Assembly (NCBI GenBank): GCA_024195265.1
Contig: JAJLRJ010000002.1
Span: 53,960,800-54,024,799 of the forward strand
Reading direction: 5' to 3'
DNA: 64,000 nt
Source: Dendrophyllia cribrosa
Lineage: Eukaryota; Cnidaria; Anthozoa; Scleractinia; Dendrophylliidae
Under the pieces are notes generated by a model. The model did no database searches. It was given only the letters and a program-made list of their open reading frames with translations, and was not told the DNA's origin. The position numbers and the translations under genes were made by a program. Below are positions 52,401 to 64,000 of this stretch, in pieces (the first letter of the stretch is position 1; each line of letters begins with the position of its first letter).

Positions 52401-52940
52401 GCAGCGAGGACTGCTCTGATACAGACATTGCAAAGAATCGGCAGTAAAACGGGAAATAAATTGACAATATGCTTATCAGTGCGAGAGATCGATGTTTGGC
52501 ATTTTTGCCTCGGAAGAGCTCTGATTAAAAATAGCTCTTAGTTTTTTCAGAATCGCAACAAATTCGGCCTCAAGTTGTATGCTGTGTATAAAAGCAACGT
52601 TCACCTCTATGGGAGAAATACAGGATTGATTTATACACCAATAAGACCAAATGACGGAAAATGTTTGTCATGCGCATGCGTATCAAACATTTGTCTTATA
52701 CTTCAATGTACCATAAGAAAAGAAGCAATTTATATTTTAATAATTTAAACAAGATAAGAAGACGTCCGACATGGAGAAGTCTTTCATTCAGTCATCGTAC
52801 CTGCAAACCACGTTACCATTGAGTGTTTTATAAATGAAGGCTGTACCACAATGAAGCCAGTCATCCCTGTGAGTTTAATATATACCTGACGTGAACATTA
52901 CTAGGTTTGTAGGAGACGCTGTCGTGACACTTCAGTAACG
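49460..52940. other. Spacer without recognised gene
   Basis: Only short frames. One at 51706-52074 (- strand, 122 codons, Phe/Ser/Lys-rich) has no family resemblance or splice partner that I can see. A ccccacccc/cccgcccgg-rich repeat lies at about 50940-51145. Confidence 0.4.
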
Positions 52941-52948
52941 ATGTTTTG

Positions 52949-53014
52949 CCGGAAGTGAGAGTAGCCGGAAGTCAGAAACCGGAAGTGTAAATAGCAAAGC
53001 TATGAACCGGAAAT
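52949..53014 (+). promoter_or_regulatory. Cluster of four ETS-like ccggaagt sites
   Basis: ccggaagt at 52949-52956, 52965-52972 and 52979-52986, plus ccggaaat at 53007-53014, all in one orientation at 14-28-base spacing. ETS/GABP sites often mark TATA-less promoters of mitochondrial genes. The next gene start known here (CCDC90B) is 1.9 kb downstream, so the target is uncertain. Confidence 0.35.
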
Positions 53015-53744
53015 GCACAATTTAAAACATGCGTGCATAAATTTGCATGCAAAATCGTGACACACACAAAAAAAAAGAAAAACAGAGGCCATTTTATAAC
53101 TCATGCCGCTACGCGCATGAGTAAAAAGCAAACTCTTTTTACTAGATTTAACGAAGAATTGTGAACAAGTCTTAACATACAAAATATATCAATTGTACAT
53201 AATGTTGTTGTCCTTTTACGATACTGTAAGTTATTAAATGCTTGTTAGACGCGCTCTTTTGAGAGAAAGAACGCACTCTTCTGAAAATAAAAGTAGGAAT
53301 ACAACACATCGTCGCTTCTTTATATTCGCTGTAAGTATAAACTGCCAGGTAATTAAATTTGCGATGATGTCGGTCTAGCCTGGGAGGAGCCGGGAAGAAG
53401 CTAGACCTTATTTTGGCTCTGTGACAAACCAAAAGAAGCCAAACGCCTATGTTATATCCCTCCGTCAGCACTCCCAATTTTTTATCTTCGCGTGCCGCCT
53501 ATCCATCGCTCCCAGCAACGGGATCAGCTGCTGACGCGTGGCGGTCGGGAAACAACGAAATGTAAATTCCCCGATCGTCTGGGATTCTCCTGATATATGA
53601 TTCCAGGAAAAGTCCAACCAGCAAGAATCCCTCACCTAAGACTTGTACTGACAGTCAGAACTACTCCAAGAACCCAAAAGAATTCCATGAGGACGAGCCG
53701 TTGCGCGCATACAAAGTAAAGCGGTTCACCGGTTCCTTTTTATA

Positions 53745-54300
53745 GAGTGTTTTCACTGACGTCATATCAAAATTCAGAAGCAGTTTTCGATTCTAAAATG
53801 TTTATGGAATTGTAGAGAGTTTAAAACTACACATCTGGGCTAAATTTTGAAGCGCAAGAGCATTTCATTCAAGAGTTATAGGCGAATGAGTATAGACATT
53901 TTTAGTGTGAAATGTATGGAGCGGCCATCTTGGTGTCCCGCTTAAGGACACCAACATGGCGGCCAAAAATTTAAAGACTTTAAAGTCTTAATAACACCAA
54001 AGATCTCATCACAAAATATTGTATTCACTATAAGAAGCATGAAATCGGCTTAGAAGGATCTATAATTCATTAATAACTTTCAACTAGTCAATTTTGTTTC
54101 TTTTCACGGCTTATCTGAAATAGCGTGACGAATTGCGTGACACATTTACAACCTTTATAAATCGAAAACGAAACATCGTTAAAACCTGAAACTTTTTGTG
54201 AAAGATTATAACACTGGTATCCACATACCATGTTAGAAACAGCTTTATAGGATGTATACTTTAGTTTTTTTAATTTTTATGACGTCACGTGAAAACACTC
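53745..54300. mobile_element. TA-flanked MITE, gagtgttttcactgacgtca
   Basis: Inverted ends gagtgttttcactgacgtca and tgacgtcacgtgaaaacactc, TA at 53743-53744 and 54301-54302. Reverse relative at 15205-15690. Confidence 0.8.
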
Positions 54301-54957
54301 TATAGCGCTACACAGTGTTTTGGGTTGAAACTTTACAAACCATGGATGAATATTTTTGAAATATTTACTAATCAGTGTTAGTTAATTTTCGTTTCTGAAG
54401 GTCCCAACCGCCGCGGAGTAGAGGCCCAGAGGCCCAGCGGCCCAGCCCTGAATCCCAGATGCTGAAGCTTCTGCTACACTATACATGTATATTAATTGAG
54501 GTCCTGCAGTTGTAAATGCCAGATACCGTGCGCCTCTTTAGAACCTCTAATTGCACGCGCATGTTATGTTGTTTGTTCTATTGTTTTCTCAGCCAATCCT
54601 GTGAGGCGTTCTGAGACGTGCATACCTCCTCACAAATGCCATTGTGTTAAGCATTTATTCATTTTTTTTTTACAATTGGGGCAGGTTTCCCTTTAAAAAT
54701 TGTTGGGAAAATGAGTAACCACTAGCTTGTGTGACACTGTTTGCTGGGCATGGGGATGTCACACAAAGACGATGACGCGAGTCACGCATGTGCCAAAAGA
54801 ATATAGTCACCTGCTGCTCAGCGGTAAATCAAAGTTTGTTTTGTACGTCATGTAAGAATTTAGTCCTTTGCAAGCTATCTGAGTCTATTGAAAGGCGACG
54901 ACGATTATTGAGTTATCAAATTTTGTTTGAGAACCTCAACGAACATATATTTTAAGA

Positions 54958-57900
54958 ATGTTAAGGACAAATCACGTTCTTCTAAGTAGCTGTATTAAAT
55001 CCTGTCGTTGCGGACGAGTTTGTAACAGTTATTCAACCGGCTTCAGGCAGCTGACATGGAAGGCAGGATCTCACACAACGTTATTATCAAAATTAACAGC
55101 TTCGTCTTCTCTTTACGTTTCTGATCGAAAACAACAGAATGGTGAGTGTATATCCTATATAAATAAACAGTAACATAAATTAAGCGTTGTGCATCATGTT
55201 TTAGTATTATTATTTAAAAAAATATATATACATGATGTCGAGTGAGTGGTCTATAAAACCGCATTTTCTCATTTACCATAGAAATGACGTCATAAAATGT
55301 TCAAAACTCAAATGGAACCACGAGCCGTTAGTCGAGTAGTTTTACTGCCAAATTTTGAACATTTTATGGCATCATTTCTATGGTAAATAAGAGTACAGAC
55401 CATGGAAAAATGCGGTCAATTTGTTTTTCACAATAACAAACTTAAGCCCCGGCTTCACGTTCTAACATTGTCATGTAACATTTGTTGGTCTAACAATGTT
55501 AGAACGTGTAGCCGGCATGTTAGATGATGTTTGACTAACATTTTTTTGTTTGACGAATGTTTGATCGAAATCAAAACATTTGTCTAACAAAAATGTTAGA
55601 CAAACGTCATCTAACATGCCGGCTACACGTTCTAACATTGTTAGACCAACAAATGTTATATGACAATGTTAGAACGTGTAGCCGGGGCTTAACACTGAAC
55701 AGATGGCTGCAAATATTTTTGCATGGGGAATAATTAATAGAAACATGGGTTAAAGCAAGTTACATTTACATGACACTCTTACGTTTGACACTGCGGGTAG
55801 CATCTTTACCGGTATAAATTATGTAATGAAAAAGGCTCACATAAAAATTATCTTTAGCTTTAATCATTGCTAGAATCCTTTGATATTAACGCAGCACAAC
55901 CAAAAGCTGTCATTCAGCAAATTTTAGACAATTGCGTTTGGCGAAAATCCCAAAATAGATCACAACAACCTTACACAAAGTCAAATATAAAATTACTAGG
56001 CACTGTTTACAAAGCTAACGTTTTTTCAATCTGAAATGTCTTTGAATAATCAGATGAATCTTTGCTCCAAGTTGCAATTGCTTTCAGCTCAGTTTTAGTT
56101 CTTTCACAGCAGCGACAACTTAGCCAGCGACTGATTCTGCCATCTGATTTATGGATTTTCCCGAGAAACTACGACAAGTTGTTTGTCCTTTTTGCTTCGC
56201 ACTTAATTCTAGGCAAGTAAGCTGTAGATAAACTATTGATGAGAGAGCATTCTTCTCATAAAATAATTTCAGTTTTAAGTTCATTTTTCACTGTTTGAGG
56301 AGCCTGCAGCACCAAAAGTTTGACAAAACTCACCGTATCGCATTACCTATTATGTCATTTTCATTGTCTGAACTCTTATTTACCATAGAAATGAGCCAAT
56401 CAGCATGTGGGAATTCACAAGTTATTGTAAAAATAGACTAGTTATTCAGCATAAAGTTGTATATGTATGGCTAGTTATTTTTGCGAGGGCTGTCACCTTG
56501 GGTGAATTTTCAATTGACATTTCTCGACCTGGCTCTCATCCCCCTCCCCAGTGAAGGGAATTTGGATTCATTTGTTACCCGGGGGTAATTTGACTCTGGC
56601 TTCCCTCAAAATGTCAAAATCCCCTGGGTGTGGGTTAATTTGACAGTCTTGTGACGGGGCTTTCTCCAAGTAAAAGTCTTCTTTCCTTGATTTCCTTTCT
56701 AGACCTGTGAAACCTGTGTTAAACAGCCAACATGTATAAAGAGGACATCAGTTAGCCATTCCCCAAGGGTGACTACCTAATACAGGTTTGACTGTATAAT
56801 TTTGACTGTTATTTTCATTGTTGTTAGTTCCAGGGTACTGGAAACGATCAAAGTCCAACTCATCCTATATCACTCCTGGTGGAATAATTTTATATTTTGA
56901 TACACACAAGCTGGTCAGGAGACTACTGGAAAATGGTTTGTTTTGATTTGATTCATACCAGTCCTACAAATATTTCGACCATTGCTTTTAATAAATTATT
57001 ATTGTCTTTGATAGCTTAATTAGTGACAGGGCTTATGCGGGTAGTTAATAGATGCCCAGTACATGTATGATTCACAACACCCAACTCTTAAAATAGCATA
57101 AAATGTCGTTAATGAGCATCTCCCTCCCTTATTTCCCTCTCTTCAATACTGCAAATAAAGTTTGTAATACTGGTAGCCTCACGTTGTTTCATTCAGCTCA
57201 TTCCAAACATTGGTTTTTTTTTTCATACTGCTTATAACCCCCCTTCCAGATACGGGCCGGCCCTCTACCTGTTCATAACCCCCCTCCCAGAGATAGACTG
57301 CTTACCTCTGTTGATAAATCCCCCTTCCAGATATAGACCCCTCCTTCTGTTGATACCCTCCTTCCAGATATAGACTCCCCTTCCAGATATAGACCCCTCC
57401 TTCTGTTGATACCCTCCTTCCAGATATAGACTCCCCTTCCAGATATAGACCCCTCCTTCTGTTGATACCCTCCTTCCAGATATAGACTCCCCTTCCAGAT
57501 ATAGACCCCTCCTTCTGTTGATACCCTCCTTCCAGATATAGACTCCCCTCCCAGGTATAGACCCCTCCTTCTGTTGATACCCTCCTTCCAGATATAGACT
57601 CCCCTCCCAGGTATAGACCCCTTCCCCTATTGATAACCCCTTCCCAGATATAAACCCCTCCCTCTTTCAATACCCTCCTAGATATAGACCCCTCCTCCTG
57701 TTGATAAAGCCCCTCGCAGATATAGACCCCTCCTCCTGTTGATAAAGCCCTCCTCCCAGATAAGGACCCCTTTGATAACCGCCCTCCCAGATATTGACCT
57801 CTCACCCAGTTGATAAGCCCACCCAAAAAAACCTTATGAGATTGTTTTAACCAATGACATTTATCAGAAAAGCAATTCAAGGAAATGCAAATTCCAATTA

Positions 57901-60900
57901 GTTCACTGTGTGCCTTTAAAGATGAATTACAGTCTGTGCTGCGCAATCTCAGCTCGGCAATGTTTGTGAGACTCACAAACAAGGAACGTTTACTAGCGAA
58001 AATGAAAATTACAGGACAAACTTACCTTTTCCTTCATTAACGTCAGATATCCTTGCCAAACAATAATAACAAGTAAAAGAACCCCTTAAGTTTTCCCAAA
58101 CCGACGTTTCAGCTCATTGAGCATTCGTAAAAACAACGGCCGTAATGGCGGACTCGGTTTACTCAGTGGTTTCTCCCATTTACTCCATGTATATTATTAC
58201 CGAAGTGTAACATATCAGCAAATTCAATACATTACAAAAGATGAAAACAAACCCCGAGATTGCGCTGTACGGACTGTAATTCAGCTTTAAAAACATGGTA
58301 AATTAATGGCATTATGGTTGGCAAAATATTTGGTGGGGGTGTACAGCTGACCAACAAATGTGTGATTTTTCTCAGCTAATTTTATCCGGCCTTAACATCT
58401 TTTCCAAGCCAAATGGAAAAAATAATCACAACCAATTTAATACCAAAATGGCTCCAAAATGAACACCCATTACATTGTAAAGCCTGGTTTGCACTTTAGT
58501 GATATAACAACATAAACAGAGAGGTCAACAAATGCAAAACAAAAATGTACATTGCTGTTTTATGTCAACAGTGTGAACAACACAACATAACTGGACATAA
58601 GGTAAACATAACGACATAAGGAAAAAAAACTGATCTTTTCTTTGTGTCATTATGTCAATGTTCTTATGTTGTTATGTCGCTAGTGTGAAACGGGCTACAT
58701 GATACAGAGGATGAACAGTTTTTTTCTTTTTCAACTGGAACAATCTCATGCAAAGTTAAGTTCATTAATACAGAGAATTTGCTGCATATTCTAATATTAT
58801 TGTTATAAAGGTTTTAGTGAAGCACAAGCAGAGAGTTTGACATCATCACTGGTTGACATAATCACTTCAAGCGTTCATAGTGTGGCCAATAGCACTGTCT
58901 CAAAGATTGATCAGGTGTGTGTTAATTATACAAAACAGTGGTAGTTCATATGTATTGAGAATAAGTTTTCACTGCATGCAAATAAACTTCATTTCCAGAT
59001 ATGAATTATAAGGCCGTAAGAGTCAGGCTTATAGTGCGATGCCCCTGAATTACCATGAGCAACCAACAAGCTATTTTACTAGTTAACCAAATGAAATTAT
59101 CAGAGAGTGCAAATTCAATATTGACAGGTACGCCCTCCTCGCAAAGTTAAGTACGATCAAAGAATTAAGTTAATGTAATCTTGTTGCTTTGTGTTTATCA
59201 CAGGAGTGTAAAGTTAGCTACAAAACTAATTGTAAACAAAACTTGTAAAAAAGTTTGCTGGGTGCTCATGATAAGACGTGTCACACTGTTCAGAGTGCTT
59301 GACCTTTCAACAACAACAACAACAACAATTTATTTTTCAAATAATAAAACCAAATATAGTAGCAACCCGCAAATAACTAGAGTTAAGCAGCAACCCGCCA
59401 CGATTAACTCTTAACTCTAGTTATTTGCGGGTTGCTGCGGACTAAACAGTTACAGATTAGATAAGAAAATAAGGAAGCGATAATTTATGATTAGTTACAA
59501 CAACAAATAAATTAATTAATTGTTACTCTTTTCAAGGTGACTTGTCAATTTTCAGTCAATTTAACAGTTGGCATGTTTCAGTCACTTTTTTCATACATTT
59601 TCTCTCTTTAATGTTGTTCAGGAACGACTTGAGGTCAAGTTCAATTCAATGGTCGATTCAGTAAGGTATAAATGAAGACAGTATTAAAACTATTTGCAAC
59701 TTTATAATAAAGCTTTTTTTTTTCATTCCTTCTTCTTAACCCTTTCTCCTTTCTTAACTCTTTCCTTTCTTAACCCTTTCACTCCCAGAGTCAATTATGT
59801 GTGTAGTCTCTGTGTAGTGTAGTTATAACTTTTGAGTCTGTTGACGAAATCCTATGGTGTGACTGGCCATTGAAATGAAACCTCTTCAGCAAACATTTTC
59901 ATGATACCATTTGTTTTTCAGTACAAAATGAATTTTGGGATTTTTTGAAGTTGTTGTTGCCATACTGATTGTATTAATTGATGTGATTGGTTCGTGTAGC
60001 CTTCAGCTTTAAATGTGATTGGCTCATGAAACTGTCCGATTACGTTGTCTGATTACAAACTGTCCGATTACAGAAAGTAATAAGGGGTATTTTATATCAC
60101 TTTACTATAGGTGGTTTTCATGTTACGTCATCGCCGCCATGCTGGTGGACATAAACAATACAGTGGAACCCCGCCTTACGGTCACCTCGTTAGTACGGTC
60201 ACTTTTTTTTGTCCCGGCGAAACGCGTGCCCATACATTTTCTTATAATGAAACCCCGTTAATGCGGCCACCCCGTTAATACGGCCAAATTTTCATGGCCC
60301 GTTGGTGACCGTATTAACGGGGTTCCACTGTAGTTCTCTCATTAGCTCCTTTTGTTCGTCCACCAGCATTTGTTCGTTTCACTATTGTTATCTATGTCTC
60401 TAGAGATTGATTGCAAACCACCTATATATACCATTTTTTTCTTTTAGAAATGAAATGTTCCTTCTTGAACAAGGAAAATTTACTCGAATTCAGGAGGAAA
60501 ATCAGGTGCGATAAACACTTTCTATTGATTTAGGAATCGATCATGGTTTGCACGGCGGCCATGCATGTTAGTCCAGAAATATAGAAATCGTTTGCATAAG
60601 AATAGAGTTTTATTCCCAAAGGATGGAAATTTCATTGTTCTGACACCAACATGGCCGCCGTGCCGTTTTGACCATGGGATGACTCAATTTTAATAGTCGT
60701 GTAATAAACCCACCCAGCTAGCTAAGGTACCGCCCACACTTTTAAGATGTTTTTTCTTTGTAAAACAGAGGCTTTTTTGTACCTCTTTTAGGCCTCTCGT
60801 TCACATGTAAACGATCAAAAACGCACCGAAAATGAAGATTTTTTATAAACGCTGTCCTCAGTGAAGATTTTTGAAACGGGGAATCATTGCATGTATGGAC

Positions 60901-63442
60901 CACAAAAACGTTTGGGCTTTCTTCCAAATGGAAGCGATCAAAAATGGAAGTTTCCGTAAACGATGATGTAACCTCAACGTGGACAGCGAAAACGAATGAA
61001 AACATGTACAACATGGACGGAAAGCATTTTGAAAACGCGTCTTTAAAATTAACATCTCCGTTTACAAATAAAAACGACCTAAATACCATTACTTGTCGAC
61101 TGGGCCTAAAAGTTGTAGGATCGGATACAAATACTATTGCAGGGTTCTATCTAGGGTATTTGAGGGGTAGAAGCTTCCCCCCCAAAACGCCCAGCTTCTC
61201 CCCCAAAAAATATTGTTATCATTACTGTATATAAGTAACTATATCGGAAAAATCATCCAGAGGTCAGTGCACGAGGTCAGTGCACATGAAGCAAATGTTC
61301 CCTGTCTAAGGACACTATATGACAAGGAACATGGAGTATTACAAACTGCTGGCCAGTTGTCCTGGAGTCAATGGTAGATCATTGCAAACGTGTAAAGAAG
61401 CGCAGATTGGCTTTGTAATTCAATTCAATTTCAATTCAACTTTTTGGAGAAGGAAAATACATTTAGATCCTCAAGTTGATCAGGGAGATTTTCCAAAGAT
61501 CAATTGCCATGATTTGTTTTCCAGTATTTGTTTTCACACGCGATTAGACACGTTGTCAGTTAACTCGCATCTGCCGCGTCAGTTAACTTATTATATACAC
61601 GTCAGTTATTATTTACACGGTTTACAGTACGTTGTTATCTGAGAATTTTGTAGTTGTTACGACCATTAGCTACCATTGGTAAGAAATGGAAAAGTGCCGT
61701 TGTCGAGTTTATTTATGTTATTCGCTTACTAACGATGAGTATGTACAAATATTTGTGCAATTTGATGTTGGGTAACTCTTCTGTTCATTTTAGTAAATAT
61801 CGGAGCTGATTGTAATAAATAAATAACATTGTCAACGTGATGACGACTAAAAAATATAACAAGATACCACTGTAACATTATCTCAAAATTGTGTCTCAAA
61901 ATGCACCAGATTGCATCTCAGCGCATATTCATTCCCGGACCCCACTATGAAGCTCGTGGCCTTCGGCCACTCGGGACTTCTCCCCCAAACGATAAATCCT
62001 AGATAGAACCCTGTATTGCATACCAAAGGGTCCTTTGACTGAACTGAAATATAGATTAAATTGTTTAAACATTTCGTTTGGCGCAATTCCATTAATTTCT
62101 TGTTTGCTTTTGGCAATTTATTTAACATTCTGACTATTTAATTTTGTCAGTTTACTTGTTTAATGAAATTACTGCTAGGTAAAACTAAACATTTGTTTCA
62201 GTGCGCTTTAATAAACATTTGTGTTGCCTTATGTTTTCGTTTTGTCTTCAGAAATTAAGAGATGAAGTCGTGTCTTTGAAAGGAATTTTACAGGTAGGAA
62301 ACTAGAGTTTCTATATTGCGACAGTTTTCTTGTCCGATAATATTTTGAAAACGTGTTCATAGTTTTGTTGTGTTGTTTAGGACGAGGTGGCTAAACTCAA
62401 AGGAGGGATGGCTTTAGACTTCAGTCTGGAAAAGAGTCGAATAAAAGAAGAGGTTTGAAATGATAAATTTATTAGTTAGAGTGAGATTTTTAATTTAGTG
62501 TCGAAAATATTGGCGGCAGACCTTTTTACCTTGACGTGTTTGTCTACTCAATTCATATCGTGTGTTTTCGCTCCAGAGAGTTGGTTCGTACAAATTTATC
62601 ACATTTTTTTTCCAGCTTGCAGTGCGAGATCAAAGAATTAAAGATACCGAGAACAGAATAGAGACCGAGGTATGTATGGATTGCATGCATTTAGTTTTCC
62701 TATAGTGTGTTCTGGGCGTTCAGATGGTGGGGAGCGAAAAATAGGCGGCGCTCGAAAAAAGATGTTGCGAGTGCCGACCTTGAAGGATTGGCCCAAAACA
62801 GAGCTCACCCCCTCTCCCCAGTCTCCCATCGTTTTCCCCGCTCGTTTTCCCCCGCTCGTTTTCCCCCGCTCGTTTTCCCCCGCTGGTATTCCCCGCTCGT
62901 TCACACGCTGGTTTATAGCTGCTGCCCGGCCCCACAAACGTCTGGAACAGGCTAGTTTTCCTATCATCATCATAGCACAATTTCTTCTGAAATAGCCACC
63001 TTCTGGGTTTATAGACTCGATCCATGTTGCGTAATCATTCTATGCGATGAAAGGGATTATCTCGACGCTCTGGGATGAAGTGCGAATGTGTTGCGATGTG
63101 AAATTTGTAAATGCGTGTGTAGTGTGGGAGCACGAAGAGGGAATGACTGTGACACGTTTTAATTTTAGCACTCTCACGCGACCTCTGCAACCATCGCTGC
63201 TTGTCAAACGAGCGACTTGGAAGCAAGTGTATACGTTTGAGGTCTTTTGGACAGAAGCCACCAACTTGTTTTACCAAAACGAATAGATCTGAGCGTTCTT
63301 CGTTTTTTCTCATTTGTGAAATAACATTGAAGTTATATTTGTTACATTTATGTCTTTAAAGTTTTTTAAAACTCTCTGTAGGTTGCTAAACTGGGAACAC
63401 AACTTGAGGCGCAGAAGCTAGATTTAATCAAATACTTAGTTG
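54958..63442 (+). CDS. CCDC90B: CCDC90B/MCUR1-family mitochondrial coiled-coil protein (3' end outside window)
   Basis: Nine exons join in frame: 54958-55141, 56828-56935, 58811-58914, 59622-59665, 60448-60505, 62252-62293, 62381-62452, 62616-62669, 63382-63442, giving 242 residues so far. The N-terminus (MLRTNHVLLSSCIKSCRCGR) is basic and hydroxylated, as in a mitochondrial presequence. The family signature follows: YFDTHKLVRRLLENGFSEAQ (84-103), then a coiled coil with FLLEQGKFTRIQEENQKLRD, LDFSLEKSRIKEE and EAQKLDLIKYLVG. Known members are inner-membrane proteins; MCUR1 affects the calcium uniporter and proline metabolism, CCDC90B is less well defined. The usual last part is one membrane helix of about 20 residues; it must lie after 64000. 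The sequence does not decide between MCUR1 and CCDC90B. Confidence 0.88.
55446..55688. mobile_element. TTAA-flanked near-perfect palindrome MITE, 243 bp
   Basis: Ends gccccggcttcacgttctaa and ttagaacgtgtagccggggc, TTAA at 55442-55445 and 55689-55692. The arms nearly meet at the centre. Inside each arm, tctaacaatgttaga and related phrases form further small palindromes. CCDC90B intron 1. Confidence 0.85.
55690..56827. other. Rest of CCDC90B intron 1
   Basis: No exon or complete element recognised. A fragment ending caggtttgactgta at about 56700-56795 resembles the right end of the TA-flanked cagtcaaacc MITE. Confidence 0.4.
57237..57800. repeat. 57-bp minisatellite in CCDC90B intron 2
   Basis: Several copies of a unit with ccttctgttgataccctcc and ttccagatatagactcccc; the middle copies are almost identical. 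The 226-codon frame on the - strand (Gly/Tyr/Ser/Glu-rich) follows from the 57-base period being a multiple of three. Confidence 0.85.
58491..58696. mobile_element. MITE in CCDC90B intron 2
   Basis: agcctggtttgcacttta and its near-complement tagtgtgaaacgggct, with inner ataacaacata / tatgttgttat. No clear duplication. Confidence 0.65.
59357..59445. repeat. Short palindrome, gcaacccgcaaataactaga
   Basis: gcaacccgcaaataactaga and its full complement face each other around a cagcaacccgccacg centre. CCDC90B intron 3. Confidence 0.75.
60110..60422. mobile_element. TA-flanked MITE, ggtggttttcatg (interrupted copy)
   Basis: Matches 48920-49061 on both sides of a 170-bp insertion at 60161-60330. 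CCDC90B intron 4, ending 25 bases before the exon 5 acceptor. Confidence 0.85.
60161..60330. mobile_element. TA-flanked cagtggaacccc MITE nested in another MITE
   Basis: Ends cagtggaaccccg and cggggttccactg, TA at 60159-60160 and 60331-60332. The uninterrupted sister copy at 48920 shows the empty site acaatagttc with a single TA. Confidence 0.9.
61140..62013. mobile_element. CAGGGTTCTATC non-autonomous element with 5-bp duplication
   Basis: Ends cagggttctatctaggg and cctagatagaaccctg, tattg at 61135-61139 and 62014-62018. Small internal frames only. CCDC90B intron 5. Confidence 0.75.
62670..63381. other. CCDC90B intron 8 with a gctcgttttccccc minisatellite
   Basis: At about 62830-62905 a 15-base unit cgctcgttttccccc repeats about five times. 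Overlapping frames on both strands across 62638-63313 have no family resemblance; they break the CCDC90B frame and are not needed for it. Confidence 0.55.
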
Positions 63443-63709
63443 GTAAGACAATAAATTCCTAAACCAAATTACTCTCTCAAATTTTGTTAATCATCCACAA
63501 TGATGAAACCACTACCTTGCTAGAAGCTAACCCCGAATTCTAATAGAATAGACCATCTTCAAACCAGTACGCGAATTCAGTGTTCACATTTTGGCGCTTC
63601 TCGAAGCAAATTATTCAGGACAAATTCTAGGGCGATTTAATTAACCCCAAGTTGATTTTGGATTAATTGTTACCGGTGCAGTTTCTTTGGGACTAAGCTT
63701 AACCAAAAT

Positions 63710-64000
63710 ACATAAGAGCGGTTTTCAATTTAGTGTCGGAAGTAATTTCGCGGTTGCTTTCGTTTTGTATTGCTACGCTTTGTGATTGGTAAAAAAATCT
63801 CGCGCCACTTTCTCGACCAATCAGAAGTAAAACCAAAATGAACCAATCGTGACTTGCATGCAGGCGTTTTCCCGCGCTTGGCGCCGGCTACATGTATCTG
63901 CTACGAGTTCTGATTGGTTCATTAAATTGTCTGCATCTGTTGTGATTGGCCAGAGTAAAAACTTTGGTTTTGGTTTTACGACACTCGAGAGAAAACCGTT
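63710..64000. repeat. Dispersed repeat at the window edge
   Basis: Shares gctacgctttgtgattgg and tcagaagtaaaaccaaaa with 9770-9935 in reverse. Starts agagcggttttcaatttag and nears gagagaaaaccgtt at the edge, which looks like its inverted end. Confidence 0.5.

Noticed and set aside
57302..57982. 226-codon Gly/Tyr-rich frame on the - strand
   Set aside because: Translation of the 57-bp minisatellite inside CCDC90B intron 2.
62638..63313. Several overlapping 70-111-codon frames on both strands
   Set aside because: They sit in CCDC90B intron 8 over a Pro/Arg-coding minisatellite. The exons on both sides join without them.

Overview
The window is eukaryotic nuclear DNA. It is AT-rich, its genes are split into short exons with GT-AG introns, and it is crowded with short inverted-repeat transposons, Penelope-type fragments and tRNA-derived SINEs. 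Exon structure, protein character and repeat style fit a cnidarian, most likely a stony coral or close relative. That assignment is an inference from general resemblance; no search was run. No rRNA, CRISPR array, operon or free-standing tRNA gene was seen.

Five protein genes can be assembled exon by exon. (1) TIMM21, + strand, 12267-18370, six exons, complete: a subunit of the mitochondrial inner-membrane import translocase. (2) FITM2, - strand, 21224-22045, one uninterrupted frame, complete: the ER lipid-droplet protein of the FIT family. (3) A deoxynucleoside kinase, + strand, 23420-28672, nine coding exons. (4) A second deoxynucleoside kinase, + strand, 31845-48019, nine coding exons with the same exon phases and nearly all the same exon lengths, so a tandem duplicate. 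(5) A CCDC90B/MCUR1-family mitochondrial coiled-coil protein, + strand, from 54958; nine exons are visible and the final membrane-anchor exon lies beyond the window.

Layout: 1-12200 holds no supported host gene. It carries a TA-flanked MITE, a LINE reverse-transcriptase remnant, a decayed Penelope fragment with a hammerhead-like core, a 2.2-kb degenerate minisatellite and more MITEs. 12.2-18.4 kb is TIMM21. 18.4-21.2 kb is repeat-rich spacer. 21.2-28.7 kb is the head-to-head FITM2/kinase 1 pair. 28.7-31.4 kb is spacer. 31.4-48.0 kb is kinase 2. Its last intron is about 9 kb long because a 7.6-kb foldback insertion landed inside an older MITE. 48.0-54.9 kb is spacer. 54.9-64 kb is the CCDC90 gene.

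The genes do not form one pathway. Two (TIMM21, CCDC90B/MCUR1) act at the mitochondrial inner membrane, the two kinases feed the dNTP salvage pool, and FITM2 acts in ER lipid handling. Both kinase genes have E2F-like TTTTCGCGC boxes just upstream of probable non-coding first exons, which suggests S-phase control. The most unusual structure is the insertion at 39426-47070. It has long inverted arms that carry decayed GIY-YIG endonuclease sequence from a Penelope-like element, a 9-bp target duplication, 1.8-kb internal direct repeats, a 43-bp minisatellite, a long CTTT array and a palindrome with two hammerhead-ribozyme-like cores.
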